DNA of 64,000 nucleotides from a virus, in IMG/VR virus record IMGVR_UViG_3300043444_000140, positions 1 to 64,000 of that record; one strand, written 5' to 3'. Of the stretch, positions 7,734 to 14,015 are shown in pieces (position 1 is the stretch's first letter; each line of letters begins with the position of its first letter). Under the pieces are notes generated by a model. That model was given only the letters and a program-made list of their open reading frames with translations. It ran no database searches and had not been told where the DNA came from. The position numbers were made by a program, and so were the translations under genes.

Positions 7734-7985
7734 ATGAGATTTGAACAGTTCAGAGAATGGCTAGCGTTCAAGATTTATCCAGATCTACACTTCTATATGA
7801 AGTTGAACAAGACTATTGGTGAATTGAACGAGAACAAAAGGATTGTAAAACTTATTGAACAGTCTAAGTTTAAGAACAAGAAAGCGGTAATTGACTTAGT
7901 AGAAACTAAGTTTGTTTACATGAATAGTCTTAAGCAGACACTAGACGACGCTTTTGAGGATCAAACATCTTCGGACGCTTCTTAG
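7734..7985 (+). CDS. Hypothetical helical protein
   Basis: 83 residues from ATG at 7734; a TTG start at 7716 with AAGGAG upstream is an alternative that would overlap the previous gene. Charged, helical (KIYPDLHFYMKLNKTIGELN). Its last 56 bp are antisense to the small gene 7930-8040. Confidence 0.5.
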   Translation: MRFEQFREWLAFKIYPDLHFYMKLNKTIGELNENKRIVKLIEQSKFKNKKAVIDLVETKFVYMNSLKQTLDDAFEDQTSSDAS

Positions 7986-8040
7986 AAGCCTTTCCGCTTG
8001 GACGAGAGTCGTTACGAGCACCTTTAACTTTTTTAGCCAT
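7930..8040 (-). CDS. Tiny basic protein, leaderless, antisense overlap
   Basis: 36 residues, MAKKVKGARNDSRPSGKASK onward, strongly basic (Lys/Arg about one third). An extended -10 TGGTATAAT (8047-8052) ends 6 nt before the ATG, the same leaderless arrangement as elsewhere in this phage, which is why I believe it. It could bind nucleic acid. It overlaps the convergent gene 7734-7985 by 56 bp. Confidence 0.5.
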   Translation of the reverse strand: MAKKVKGARNDSRPSGKASKKRPKMFDPQKRRLVSA

Positions 8041-8072
8041 ACACAAATTATACCATAAACCAGGAGGGTATC

Positions 8073-8174
8073 ATGGGAAGAATCATTGACATAGACGAAC
8101 TAATAGAAGAAGAACAGCCAGAGGAAGAACAACATCCACCAAAGATCTTTCGAGACATTGCACAGGCGGAATAG
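8073..8174 (+). CDS. Tiny acidic protein
   Basis: 33 residues, MGRIIDIDELIEEEQPEEEQ onward, with a perfect AGGAGG 6 nt upstream of the ATG. Highly acidic. It lies directly before the gene at 8177. Confidence 0.5.
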   Translation: MGRIIDIDELIEEEQPEEEQHPPKIFRDIAQAE

Positions 8175-8176
8175 AC

Positions 8177-8374
8177 ATGGCAGGTAAGATAATCAAGATA
8201 GGCAATCCACACTACTGTGAGAAGCCTGATCTGTATAAATGGAGAAATCGTAAACTGCTAGAGGGAACTCAATGGCAGTGCGATGACTGCAACGATATCT
8301 ACGAGATAAAGAATAGTTACTATGCAGGATTCCATTGGGTAAAAATTTCGGGGAATTTAGAAGATGCTTCATAA
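8177..8374 (+). CDS. Small zinc-ribbon-like protein
   Basis: 65 residues with HYCEKPD near the start and QWQCDDCND in the middle, consistent with one zinc knuckle. It is the last clear gene of the plus-strand operon. Confidence 0.55.
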   Translation: MAGKIIKIGNPHYCEKPDLYKWRNRKLLEGTQWQCDDCNDIYEIKNSYYAGFHWVKISGNLEDAS

Positions 8375-8415
8375 TCCCTAGTATAAAATAAACCTAGTAG
8401 AAAGAATACACTTAT

Positions 8416-8481
8416 ATGGAATACATTGCTTTGGCTTTGATTGTTTTTGTATGTGCCTTTATAGGTTCATATCTGAGATAG
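8416..8481 (+). CDS. Possible single-span membrane micropeptide
   Basis: 21 residues: MEYIALALIVFV, CAFIGSYLR. One membrane segment with a short positive tail. A TATAAA-like -10 lies upstream (about 8385) and a weak AGAAAG RBS. Similar tiny membrane peptides occur at 17219-17281. Short enough to be chance. Confidence 0.35.
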   Translation: MEYIALALIVFVCAFIGSYLR

Positions 8482-8601
8482 TTATACACAGGATTTTGTC
8501 CAGAAATATCCCTGATTTCACAGAGTTATTAACAAGTTGCTAACAAGTTATCCACATAGTTATACACAGATTTATCCACAGAAATAGGGGAGTTATCCAC
8601 A
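8482..8601 (+). other. DnaA-box cluster, candidate replication origin
   Basis: Five matches to TTATNCACA, all in the same orientation: 8482-8490, 8548-8556, 8560-8568, 8572-8580 and 8593-8601. The last four lie within 54 bp. The stretch is AT-rich and gene-free. In bacteria and some phages such clusters load DnaA to open DNA; here it marks a plausible phage origin using the host initiator. Confidence 0.65.
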
Positions 8602-8995
8602 AGTAAATCTTACTGATAATGATCGTCAATAGCGATATGAGAGATTTGGATATTGTTATTGGGTAATGGAGCCCATCATTAACAGGCTTCGTAATCATTT
8701 TCTCCCCAAATCCCCCTATCCAAATACCCAAATACCCCTATCACACATATCCAGATTTGTCAAGTATGCATAATATCCCTGATTTGTCAAGTCTTTTAGC
8801 CAAATTGTTATAAATCTTATTGATAATTATTTTCATTAACATCCCACAAATGTGGAAAAATATAGATGTTTCGTAATCTTTTTTATGAAAACATATCCAC
8901 ATTTTGGGGAAAAATAAATGACCATCGTAATGTCTTTATACTAGGGGTGTATTATATACTAGGGAGGATTCTTATCAAGAGATGTTATCCGTACC

Positions 8996-9018
8996 CTGGC
9001 TTCGCCAGCCCTTCGGGG
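8996..9018 (+). terminator. Double hairpin with UUCG loop
   Basis: CTGGC-TTC-GCCAG (8996-9008) is immediately followed by CCC-TTCG-GGG (9009-9018). The flanking TACCC and GGGTA could also pair around both. Either a terminator on the plus strand or a small structured RNA. Confidence 0.4.
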
Positions 9019-9266
9019 GTATATAAAGAATGATCCCAATATCCCTAGTATAACAAATACCCTATATACAAATACAGCGTAGCCAGATATCCCTGATTTG
9101 GGGAAAAATAAACAGTGATCGTAATCTTTTTTTGATACTTGACAAATTGGGGAAAATATGATAGGGTTCGTAATCCCAATTTCGGGGAAAAATATTTAGA
9201 GGATCGTAATGATATTGTTATAAAAGATACTTGACATTTGGGATTTGGTGGATCGACCCACAGGGA

Positions 9267-9281
9267 TCCCCCATGAGGGGA
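9267..9281 (-). terminator. Hairpin after the 9293-9577 gene
   Basis: On the minus strand TCCCC-TCAT-GGGGGA just downstream of the stop at 9293, enclosed by further GGTGG/CCACC pairing. No strong U-tract. Confidence 0.45.
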
Positions 9282-9292
9282 CCACCTGATGT

Positions 9293-9577
9293 TTATTTAT
9301 ATAGTTCGTTATGGTCGCTAATGAGTCTGTCTTCTGTGATTCCAAAATGCTCACAGACATCATCAAATAGTTGGTCAATGATTTCTATTCCACGCTCTGT
9401 TGGTGTAGCGTATCCAACATAGACAGATAGAGCCATAGCGAAACTATCCTTGGTGTCTGGGTCTTCATAGAAATCTAGAAAGGCTGACCAATCGCTGTCG
9501 TCTTCATCACGATAGTCCATATGAATGTATGCGAGTATCTTTATCTTATTAGCAAGGGGAGTCTGTGTCATCTTCAT
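9293..9577 (-). CDS. Small acidic protein, paralogue of 9590-9862
   Basis: 94 residues. IKILAYIHMDYRDED and AMALSVYVGYATPTERGIEI align with CSILSELWLDYRQDEE and GLPLAYATYEGIIEK of the neighbour, so this is a tandem duplication. A -10 GATAAT (9584-9589) 6 nt before the ATG gives a leaderless start. Family not recognised. Confidence 0.65.
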   Translation of the reverse strand: MKMTQTPLANKIKILAYIHMDYRDEDDSDWSAFLDFYEDPDTKDSFAMALSVYVGYATPTERGIEIIDQLFDDVCEHFGITEDRLISDHNELYK

Positions 9578-9589
9578 ACTACTATTATC

Positions 9590-9862
9590 TCACGCTCCGT
9601 CTTGTATGTCAAGTACATCATCTACCGTTTCGAATCCTGTGTCTTCCCTGTTCAATCCTGCTAGTAGAAGGTCAAACGCCTCATTGATAAAATTCTCTGA
9701 GAGAGCAGTCTTTTCAATGATCCCCTCGTATGTCGCATATGCCAGCGGTAGCCCTAGGTCAGCGTATTGGAAGAAATCCTGAAACTCTTCGTCCTGTCTG
9801 TAGTCTAGCCATAGTTCGGATAGAATGCTACATCTAGTAGTAAATGGTGTCTTGTCGCTCAT
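9590..9862 (-). CDS. Small acidic protein, paralogue of 9293-9577
   Basis: 90 residues, strongly acidic and helical. It overlaps the upstream gene 9834-10049 by 29 bp and is expressed from the same promoter. See the paralogue for shared motifs. Function unknown. Confidence 0.65.
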   Translation of the reverse strand: MSDKTPFTTRCSILSELWLDYRQDEEFQDFFQYADLGLPLAYATYEGIIEKTALSENFINEAFDLLLAGLNREDTGFETVDDVLDIQDGA

Positions 9863-10049
9863 TGGTCAGTTCCTCTTCTTTCTCTGCCTGTGCTGCTTCC
9901 GCAATCATCATAAAGCGGTTGTAGATTACGGTTGGTGCTATTCGTGCTAGATAAATGCCTACTCTGTCTAAGTCAATCGTTAGGTGTCCAATCAGTTTGG
10001 TTATCGCATTTACAATCTTTTCTTCGTCTGTGGTTATTCTTCGTCTCAT
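9834..10049 (-). CDS. Hypothetical helical protein
   Basis: 71 residues, basic N-terminus MRRRITTDEEKIVNAITKLI and a charged C-terminus. RBS TAGGAAA upstream. It is the first gene behind a TTGACT-17-TACAAT promoter. Confidence 0.6.
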   Translation of the reverse strand: MRRRITTDEEKIVNAITKLIGHLTIDLDRVGIYLARIAPTVIYNRFMMIAEAAQAEKEEELTNERQDTIYY

Positions 10050-10077
10050 TTGGTTTCCTATTCAGTTATACCGTTCC

Positions 10078-10106
10078 ATTGTATCAAAAGTAAGGGGGCA
10101 AGTCAA
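10078..10106 (-). promoter_or_regulatory. Sigma-70-type promoter inside an inverted repeat
   Basis: Minus strand: TTGACT (10101-10106), 17-bp spacer, TACAAT (10078-10083). The spacer carries one arm (TGCCCCCT) of an inverted repeat whose other arm (AGGGGGCA) is at 10130-10137, so a repressor or hairpin may control it. Drives 10049 to 9590. Confidence 0.65.
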
Positions 10107-10129
10107 GAGTAAGAAAGGTAACTCCTAAC

Positions 10130-10207
10130 CTGCCCCCTGTGTAGTACGATAGTCAACCCCTTAACTATTTCCGTACTACTCTCCCTAGGAGCAATGCTCA
10201 ACCAGGG
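10130..10207 (-). terminator. Two nested inverted repeats downstream of 10220 gene
   Basis: GTAGTACG (10141-10148) pairs with CGTACTAC (10172-10179) with further ATAGT/ACTAT pairing inside. CCCT-n-GAGC-ATT-GCTC-n-AGGG (10183-10207) forms a second hairpin just after the stop at 10220. They probably end the transcript of the 10220-11523 genes. Confidence 0.45.
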
Positions 10208-10219
10208 AAGTCTATTAAG

Positions 10220-10564
10220 TTAATCTTTGTACTTGGGGAATGATTCTAAGTATTGTTTAATACTGTCTGGCATTACGTCCCAATAATCCTTGAGGTACCC
10301 AGACATGCCGTACCATGCATCCCCACCTTCAAAGTACTCGTCGTTGTTGAGTCCTAGTGCACGAATTTCTTCAGCAGTCAACGATCGTGCCTCGCTAGCC
10401 TCCTCGTGTCCTGCATTCTCGTATGTGTACACGTGAATCATCCATGAGGTTGGGTCGTAGTACCATTCTCCAGTACGTGGGTCCTCCTCCTCACGCATGA
10501 AGATGTTAAGGTCGTAGTCGTACTCGGTCCTGCCTGCATTCCTGTTACGCAATGATGTCTGCAT
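10220..10564 (-). CDS. Hypothetical acidic protein
   Basis: 114 residues from ATG at 10564, chosen because GGAG lies 6-7 nt upstream; an ATG at 10576 is the alternative. Acidic and aromatic (EYDYDLNIFMREEEDPRTGE, WYYDPTSW). It overlaps the upstream gene by 20 bp. Family not recognised. Confidence 0.6.
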   Translation of the reverse strand: MQTSLRNRNAGRTEYDYDLNIFMREEEDPRTGEWYYDPTSWMIHVYTYENAGHEEASEARSLTAEEIRALGLNNDEYFEGGDAWYGMSGYLKDYWDVMPDSIKQYLESFPKYKD

Positions 10565-10973
10565 TGTCTTCTCCATAAATCGCTTTCAAATCTTCAACAG
10601 TATCAATAGGGATGTTGATGTCTCCGTACTCACATTCGGTACAGTCTGGGTTACCGTCTTCAAAGCCCTCTTCGTCTGTACAGTCACAACGACGAGCACA
10701 CCAAGTAGGAACCTCTGTCCACTCGTCTTCCCAAGGGTTCTCGGTAATGTAGTAATGGATACGGTTTACGAAATGATAACCAGCGACAATGTAAGTACCC
10801 TCGTCGCCGTCTACCTCTGTCCAGATGTTCCTGTTGTCTGCTTTCTGAACGAACTCAAACTCCTCGCCATAAGTCTCAAAGTGAATAAGGCTGTCATCTG
10901 GATACTTGCTAATCTTGTTCTTGATTGGCTTGAAGGTATCTACCCAAGCGTCGTAGGTATAAAACTTGCTCAT
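10545..10973 (-). CDS. Hypothetical acidic protein with Cys cluster
   Basis: 142 residues. The C-terminal third has WCARRCDCTDEEG and DCTECEYGD, a likely zinc-binding site. Acidic overall. Its start lies 13 bp behind the stop of 10987-11523, so the three genes form one unit. Confidence 0.6.
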   Translation of the reverse strand: MSKFYTYDAWVDTFKPIKNKISKYPDDSLIHFETYGEEFEFVQKADNRNIWTEVDGDEGTYIVAGYHFVNRIHYYITENPWEDEWTEVPTWCARRCDCTDEEGFEDGNPDCTECEYGDINIPIDTVEDLKAIYGEDNADIIA

Positions 10974-10986
10974 TGGGGTCTCTCTC

Positions 10987-11523
10987 TTAGAAGTGGAAGT
11001 CTACAGGTACAAGATACCATACATCTGGGTTCTTGTCAATATCTTCAAGAAGATATTTCGTATTAGTACTTTGGTTGTCCATGTCAAAGAAGTAAGAGTT
11101 GAAATCCCATTCTCCATACGCCATGTCAATAACCTTCTTCAACTCATAGAGTTTCTGGAAGTGTTCAAAGTTCATCTGGTGTGGGTTATAGTCACTGATT
11201 ACCTTATCAATGATAGAGATATCTGTATGCTCAACATAGCGGTCAAACTCTGCCTTACGGCTTTCCATTGCTAGGTTGATACGCTCTACGAACTTATCCT
11301 TATCAGTACCAGCATGGATAATCATATTGGTCTTGCCCTCGGTATATGCCTCGGAAAAGTCATCGCTCTCACCTACATTCCAACGTCCGCCACCTACGAC
11401 AAACCAATCAAACCAACCACTCTGGTAGTCTGGGTTCAACATGTCATCAAGGTTGCTTCCGACGGTACGGTAAGCCTCGTCAACGTCATCTGCCTGTACA
11501 GCAATCCATTGTAATACGTGCAT
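10987..11523 (-). CDS. Conserved-looking phage protein
   Basis: 178 residues beginning MHVLQWIAVQADDVDEAYRT. The Trp- and Gly-rich centre (SGWFDWFVVGGGRWNVGE) is a pattern I recall in actinophage proteins of unknown role. RBS-like GAGAAAG upstream; a TAAAAT -10 overlaps the stop of the upstream gene. Confidence 0.6.
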   Translation of the reverse strand: MHVLQWIAVQADDVDEAYRTVGSNLDDMLNPDYQSGWFDWFVVGGGRWNVGESDDFSEAYTEGKTNMIIHAGTDKDKFVERINLAMESRKAEFDRYVEHTDISIIDKVISDYNPHQMNFEHFQKLYELKKVIDMAYGEWDFNSYFFDMDNQSTNTKYLLEDIDKNPDVWYLVPVDFHF

Positions 11524-11555
11524 GGGGTTTCTTTCTCTAAGGGTTATACTCTATT

Positions 11556-12110
11556 TTACAGGATAGCGTTAGCGTTGTCAACTACCTCACGCAAATCAAG
11601 ATCTAGTCTTGCTCGGACAAACCCCTGTAGGTATTCCTCATGGGTAGGTAGTTTGTCTAGTGGGAACTCTACAGTTACCCCACCATGCTGACTAATAAAC
11701 TTATTAGTGTGGTAGTCTACAGTATAGACACCCTCACAGAATAGGTCGTCATTCTCAAACTCACGCTCGTCTACAAGTGGAACAGTTCCAGCAGACCAGC
11801 GAACTACGTTTAGGATGTCGCCACAAGTATCTCTACTAAAACTAGGAAGCATAGAAGAAAACTTCTTCAAGTGCGTAGTTTCGGGGTAGCGAGTATTGTA
11901 GTCATTATAGATAACTTCTCTATCAGTATCAGAGATAAAGTAACACTTGTCTAGTGCCAACTCCAACTCTTCTACAGCATAGCGGTCAGTAGTAAGGATA
12001 GATAGAATCTTGACACCCTGTCCCTCTGGATAGTGGTCCCATTGTCCGTATTGTGCTACTTTTAGGATGTTGTCTTTGTCAATTACTTTAGTTAGTCCAC
12101 GAGTTCCCAT
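11556..12110 (-). CDS. Conserved actinophage-type protein (MGTRGLTKV)
   Basis: 184 residues. The start at 12110 (MGTRGLTKVIDKDN) is preferred over 12146 because AAAGGA lies upstream and this N-terminus, followed by VAQYGQWDHYPEGQG, is recurrent in phages and plasmids. Function unknown. Promoter TTGACT-17-GATAAT lies just upstream. Confidence 0.7.
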   Translation of the reverse strand: MGTRGLTKVIDKDNILKVAQYGQWDHYPEGQGVKILSILTTDRYAVEELELALDKCYFISDTDREVIYNDYNTRYPETTHLKKFSSMLPSFSRDTCGDILNVVRWSAGTVPLVDEREFENDDLFCEGVYTVDYHTNKFISQHGGVTVEFPLDKLPTHEEYLQGFVRARLDLDLREVVDNANAIL

Positions 12111-12134
12111 TTGGGAAATCCTTTCTATTGGGGT

Positions 12135-12169
12135 TTGATACATCAATTATCTCAAATTTTGGGGAAAAA
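12135..12169 (-). promoter_or_regulatory. Sigma-70-type promoter with TTACGA element
   Basis: Minus strand: TTGACT, 17-bp spacer containing TTTTCCCCAAAA, then GATAAT. The TTACGAACC element sits directly upstream of the -35. The same TTACGA/CCCCAAA pieces recur around 8.9-9.2, 13.9, 15.1 and 16.0 kb. Confidence 0.6.
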
Positions 12170-12224
12170 GTCAATAGGTTCGTAAAGGTATTTTGATCTT
12201 TATTTATATTATGTAAGGCTGATC

Positions 12225-12238
12225 GACCCCGAAGGGTC
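12225..12238 (-). terminator. UUCG-capped hairpin
   Basis: Minus strand GACCC-TTCG-GGGTC, 4 bp after the stop of the gene at 12243. Compact stem without U-tract, as is common in actinobacteria. Confidence 0.55.
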
Positions 12239-12242
12239 CCTG

Positions 12243-12404
12243 TTACAGGAATTCGAATGGGTCGGTATCACCGAAGTAGTCTTCGAAGTCTGCTAGGCTA
12301 GGGATGTTCTCCCCACCAAACAAATCATTCCAAACACTACCACCCTGACCATCTGCGTTCATCTCCTGACGCTCGTAGATGTCAAATGCGATTGGCTCAC
12401 TCAT
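12243..12404 (-). CDS. Small acidic protein
   Basis: 53 residues, MSEPIAFDIYERQEMNADGQ onward, ending in DPFEFL. RBS GAGGAGG in the end of the upstream gene, which it overlaps by 8 bp. Last gene of its transcript. Unknown function. Confidence 0.6.
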   Translation of the reverse strand: MSEPIAFDIYERQEMNADGQGGSVWNDLFGGENIPSLADFEDYFGDTDPFEFL

Positions 12405-12537
12405 AGGTTTCCTCCTCAATTGGTGCGAACATCTGCTGTGCTCTGCGGTATGTCTTGTAGTCCCAAGTCTTTACGATTTCCCAGATACGTTCCATAGCAG
12501 CCTCTTGCTCTGCCAGTTTCTGCTCAATGGTTTCCAT
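12397..12537 (-). CDS. Small helical protein
   Basis: 46 residues, METIEQKLAEQEAAMERIWE onward: an N-terminal coiled-coil-like helix. It overlaps both neighbours by 8-14 bp, so it is translationally coupled. Unknown function. Confidence 0.55.
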   Translation of the reverse strand: METIEQKLAEQEAAMERIWEIVKTWDYKTYRRAQQMFAPIEEETYE

Positions 12538-12730
12538 ACTTTATCTTCCTATTCATCTTCTTGAACCAATTGTCATTTGCCATAGCCTCAATCCTATCAA
12601 ACTTGTCAATCATCTCTGAGAGGATATCTCGGTAGTAGTATGCCTGTTGCTGGTGAGTATAGTTCATATACTCTTCGTGTGCCTCGTTGCTAGCCATACT
12701 AGCATACTTAGCAATCCTTTTACTCTTCAT
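12524..12730 (-). CDS. Small basic helical protein
   Basis: 68 residues from ATG at 12730, chosen because GGAG lies 6 nt upstream. Longer starts up to 12796 would overlap the upstream gene extensively. Contains HEEYMNYTHQQQAYYYRDIL. Basic at both ends. Unknown function. Confidence 0.55.
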   Translation of the reverse strand: MKSKRIAKYASMASNEAHEEYMNYTHQQQAYYYRDILSEMIDKFDRIEAMANDNWFKKMNRKIKYGNH

Positions 12731-12866
12731 CTTCATCTCCAAAGAAGTCAGCCCAGACATCTGTCTCCGTGACTCCGTCGCCATAGACTTCATCACGCAT
12801 ATATTCTAGGATATACTTTGCTCCCTCATTGAAAGCGTCTTGTTTTATTTTATCTAGTTCATTCAT
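12720..12866 (-). CDS. Small acidic protein, leaderless from a class-I promoter
   Basis: 48 residues, MNELDKIKQDAFNEGAKYIL onward, acidic C-terminus. The TACAAT -10 at 12874-12879 is 7 nt before the ATG, so the mRNA is nearly leaderless. Unknown function. Confidence 0.55.
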   Translation of the reverse strand: MNELDKIKQDAFNEGAKYILEYMRDEVYGDGVTETDVWADFFGDEDEE

Positions 12867-12873
12867 AGTATCT

Positions 12874-12897
12874 ATTGTATCCTTACCTACTGACATT
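12874..12897 (-). promoter_or_regulatory. Class-I promoter (box TGTCAG)
   Basis: TGTCAG, 10 bp, TACAAT, then AGA. It overlaps the 3' end of the gene 12887-13003 and fires 12866 and downstream genes. Confidence 0.7.
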
Positions 12898-13003
12898 TAT
12901 TGTGTCCGATTCGTTTGTAGTAACTCTTCCATGTTTTGTAGCATTCCGTGCATTGGTATAAATCATAAGCAAGATCAGTTTTAATCTTCCTGGTTCGTAT
13001 CAT
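12887..13003 (-). CDS. Small zinc-finger-like protein
   Basis: 38 residues: MIRTRKIKTDLAYDLY, then QCTECYKTW and a final GHNKC. The C-x2-C-n-H-x3-C spacing suggests one zinc finger. AAGGA lies 6-7 nt before the ATG, inside the end of the upstream gene, which it overlaps by 23 bp. Confidence 0.55.
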   Translation of the reverse strand: MIRTRKIKTDLAYDLYQCTECYKTWKSYYKRIGHNKCQ

Positions 13004-13166
13004 TCATCATCCTTAGATAGTTCGTTGCCTGTTCGTGTTCCCATGGTTGGCAGGTTGGGCAATACTCTTGTTCTGCCTCGCAAATGTCGCAGAACGGATT
13101 ACAATCAAATGCTCCCTCGTGTCGGGGGCATACGATAGATTCGTGTTCAGTATTTAGGCATAGCAT
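12981..13166 (-). CDS. Small zinc-ribbon protein
   Basis: 61 residues with CPRHEG, CNPFCDICEAE and YCPTC: enough cysteines for two zinc sites. Start overlaps the upstream stop (TAATG). Unknown function. Confidence 0.6.
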   Translation of the reverse strand: MLCLNTEHESIVCPRHEGAFDCNPFCDICEAEQEYCPTCQPWEHEQATNYLRMMNDTNQED

Positions 13167-13366
13167 TAGCAAGAACCGTCATTTGGAATCTGGTCTTCTG
13201 GCACACCCATCATACGCAATACTGATTGGCTTCTTCCGATAAGACCCTCTAGGTAATCACCAAAGTTATCGTTGATGTCAAGACCCTCTTTCTCTTTTAT
13301 GAAAACCTTAGTATCCATAATTAGATAATCTATAATCTGTTGATTTGTCATTGGCTTGTCAGTCAT
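13166..13366 (-). CDS. Hypothetical small protein
   Basis: 66 residues, MTDKPMTNQQIIDYLIMDTK onward; RBS AAAGGA upstream. The class-I promoter at 13390-13413 lies directly before it, inside the 3' end of the upstream gene. Unknown function. Confidence 0.6.
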   Translation of the reverse strand: MTDKPMTNQQIIDYLIMDTKVFIKEKEGLDINDNFGDYLEGLIGRSQSVLRMMGVPEDQIPNDGSC

Positions 13367-13379
13367 TGTGGTTCCTTTC

Positions 13380-13796
13380 CTATGCGTCTATTGTATCTGA
13401 TACCACGGACATTGATTGGTCATACCCTCTAGCATAGTTCTGCCATAGAGCAAGGTTGTTCTCAAGGCGGTCTCCGAATACCCTCACAAAGTCAGCAAGG
13501 TCAATAGTCTTGTCAGAGATTAGAGGCTTCAGTTCCTCAATGGTGATGTCTTGGTATCCGCTGTTGAATTGACCTGCGTGGTAGTTTACAGGCACAAGTC
13601 CCTTGTCATCAGCAAACCAGCCAACGCCCTCGGAAACCACGGTAGCCAAACCATTCTTACCATTCACTACTACCATAGGTTCAGCAGTAATCTCTGTATC
13701 CTGATTAGAATAACGACTCTTGATAAGAGTAGCAGTCTTCTCTGGGTCTAGTAGGTGAACAATAGTTCCTTTTACACGGTTTTCATATCTTGACAT
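13380..13796 (-). CDS. Hypothetical protein
   Basis: 138 residues, start at 13796 with AAGGAG 7 nt upstream. Beta-rich first half (GTIVHLLDPEKTATLIKS), then acidic helices. Its last codons (MSVVSDTIDA) are at the same time the promoter of the next gene. Unknown function. Confidence 0.6.
   Translation of the reverse strand: MSRYENRVKGTIVHLLDPEKTATLIKSRYSNQDTEITAEPMVVVNGKNGLATVVSEGVGWFADDKGLVPVNYHAGQFNSGYQDITIEELKPLISDKTIDLADFVRVFGDRLENNLALWQNYARGYDQSMSVVSDTIDA
13390..13413 (-). promoter_or_regulatory. Class-I promoter inside a coding region
   Basis: AATGTCCG, 10 bp, TACAATAGA. The whole element is translated as the C-terminus of the 13380-13796 protein. It fires 13366 and downstream genes. 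Confidence 0.65.
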
Positions 13797-13822
13797 TTTG
13801 TCTCCTTTGGGGTTGTGTATCT

Positions 13823-13846
13823 ATTATACGGATACCCTCCGACATT
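13823..13846 (-). promoter_or_regulatory. Class-I promoter (box TGTCGG)
   Basis: AATGTCGGAGGG, 10 bp from TGTCGG to TATAAT, then AGA. Leader with AAGGAG for the gene at 13796. GACACGCC and TTACGA elements lie further upstream (13858-13895). Confidence 0.8.
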
Positions 13847-13978
13847 TATAGGTAGCGACACGCCAGAAACTGGGAAAAATATCTGATCTTCGTAATTGAT
13901 TTTTAAATGATTGTATATCTTATTTGCATCGACACATCCCCTGGATCTTGTCAAGTCCCAAATTGGGATAAAGAAAAA

Positions 13979-14000
13979 CCCTCACCGTTTCCAGTGAGGG
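13979..14000 (-). terminator. Intrinsic terminator
   Basis: Minus strand CCCTCAC-n8-GTGAGGG followed by TTTTTC, 15 bp after the stop of the DUF932 gene. Confidence 0.8.
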
Positions 14001-14015
14001 CTAATCATTTTTGCT

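Larger units (their letters stand above)
8602..9292. repeat. Gene-free region with repeated motifs next to the DnaA cluster
   Basis: No convincing gene. Repeats seen: GGGGAAAAATA followed 4-8 nt later by TCGTAAT (around 8860, 8903, 9097, 9147, 9183), with an inverted copy (CGTAATC then CTCCCCAAAT) near 8689; ATATCCCTGATTT at about 8507, 8771 and 9086; and ACTAGGG-type units around 8938-8965 and 9045. These look like iterons or protein-binding sites for replication or transcription control. Confidence 0.5.

Noticed and set aside
8960-9022. 14-codon frame MLSVPWLRQPFGGI across the UUCG hairpins
   Set aside because: It is formed almost entirely by hairpin sequence and has no convincing RBS spacing.
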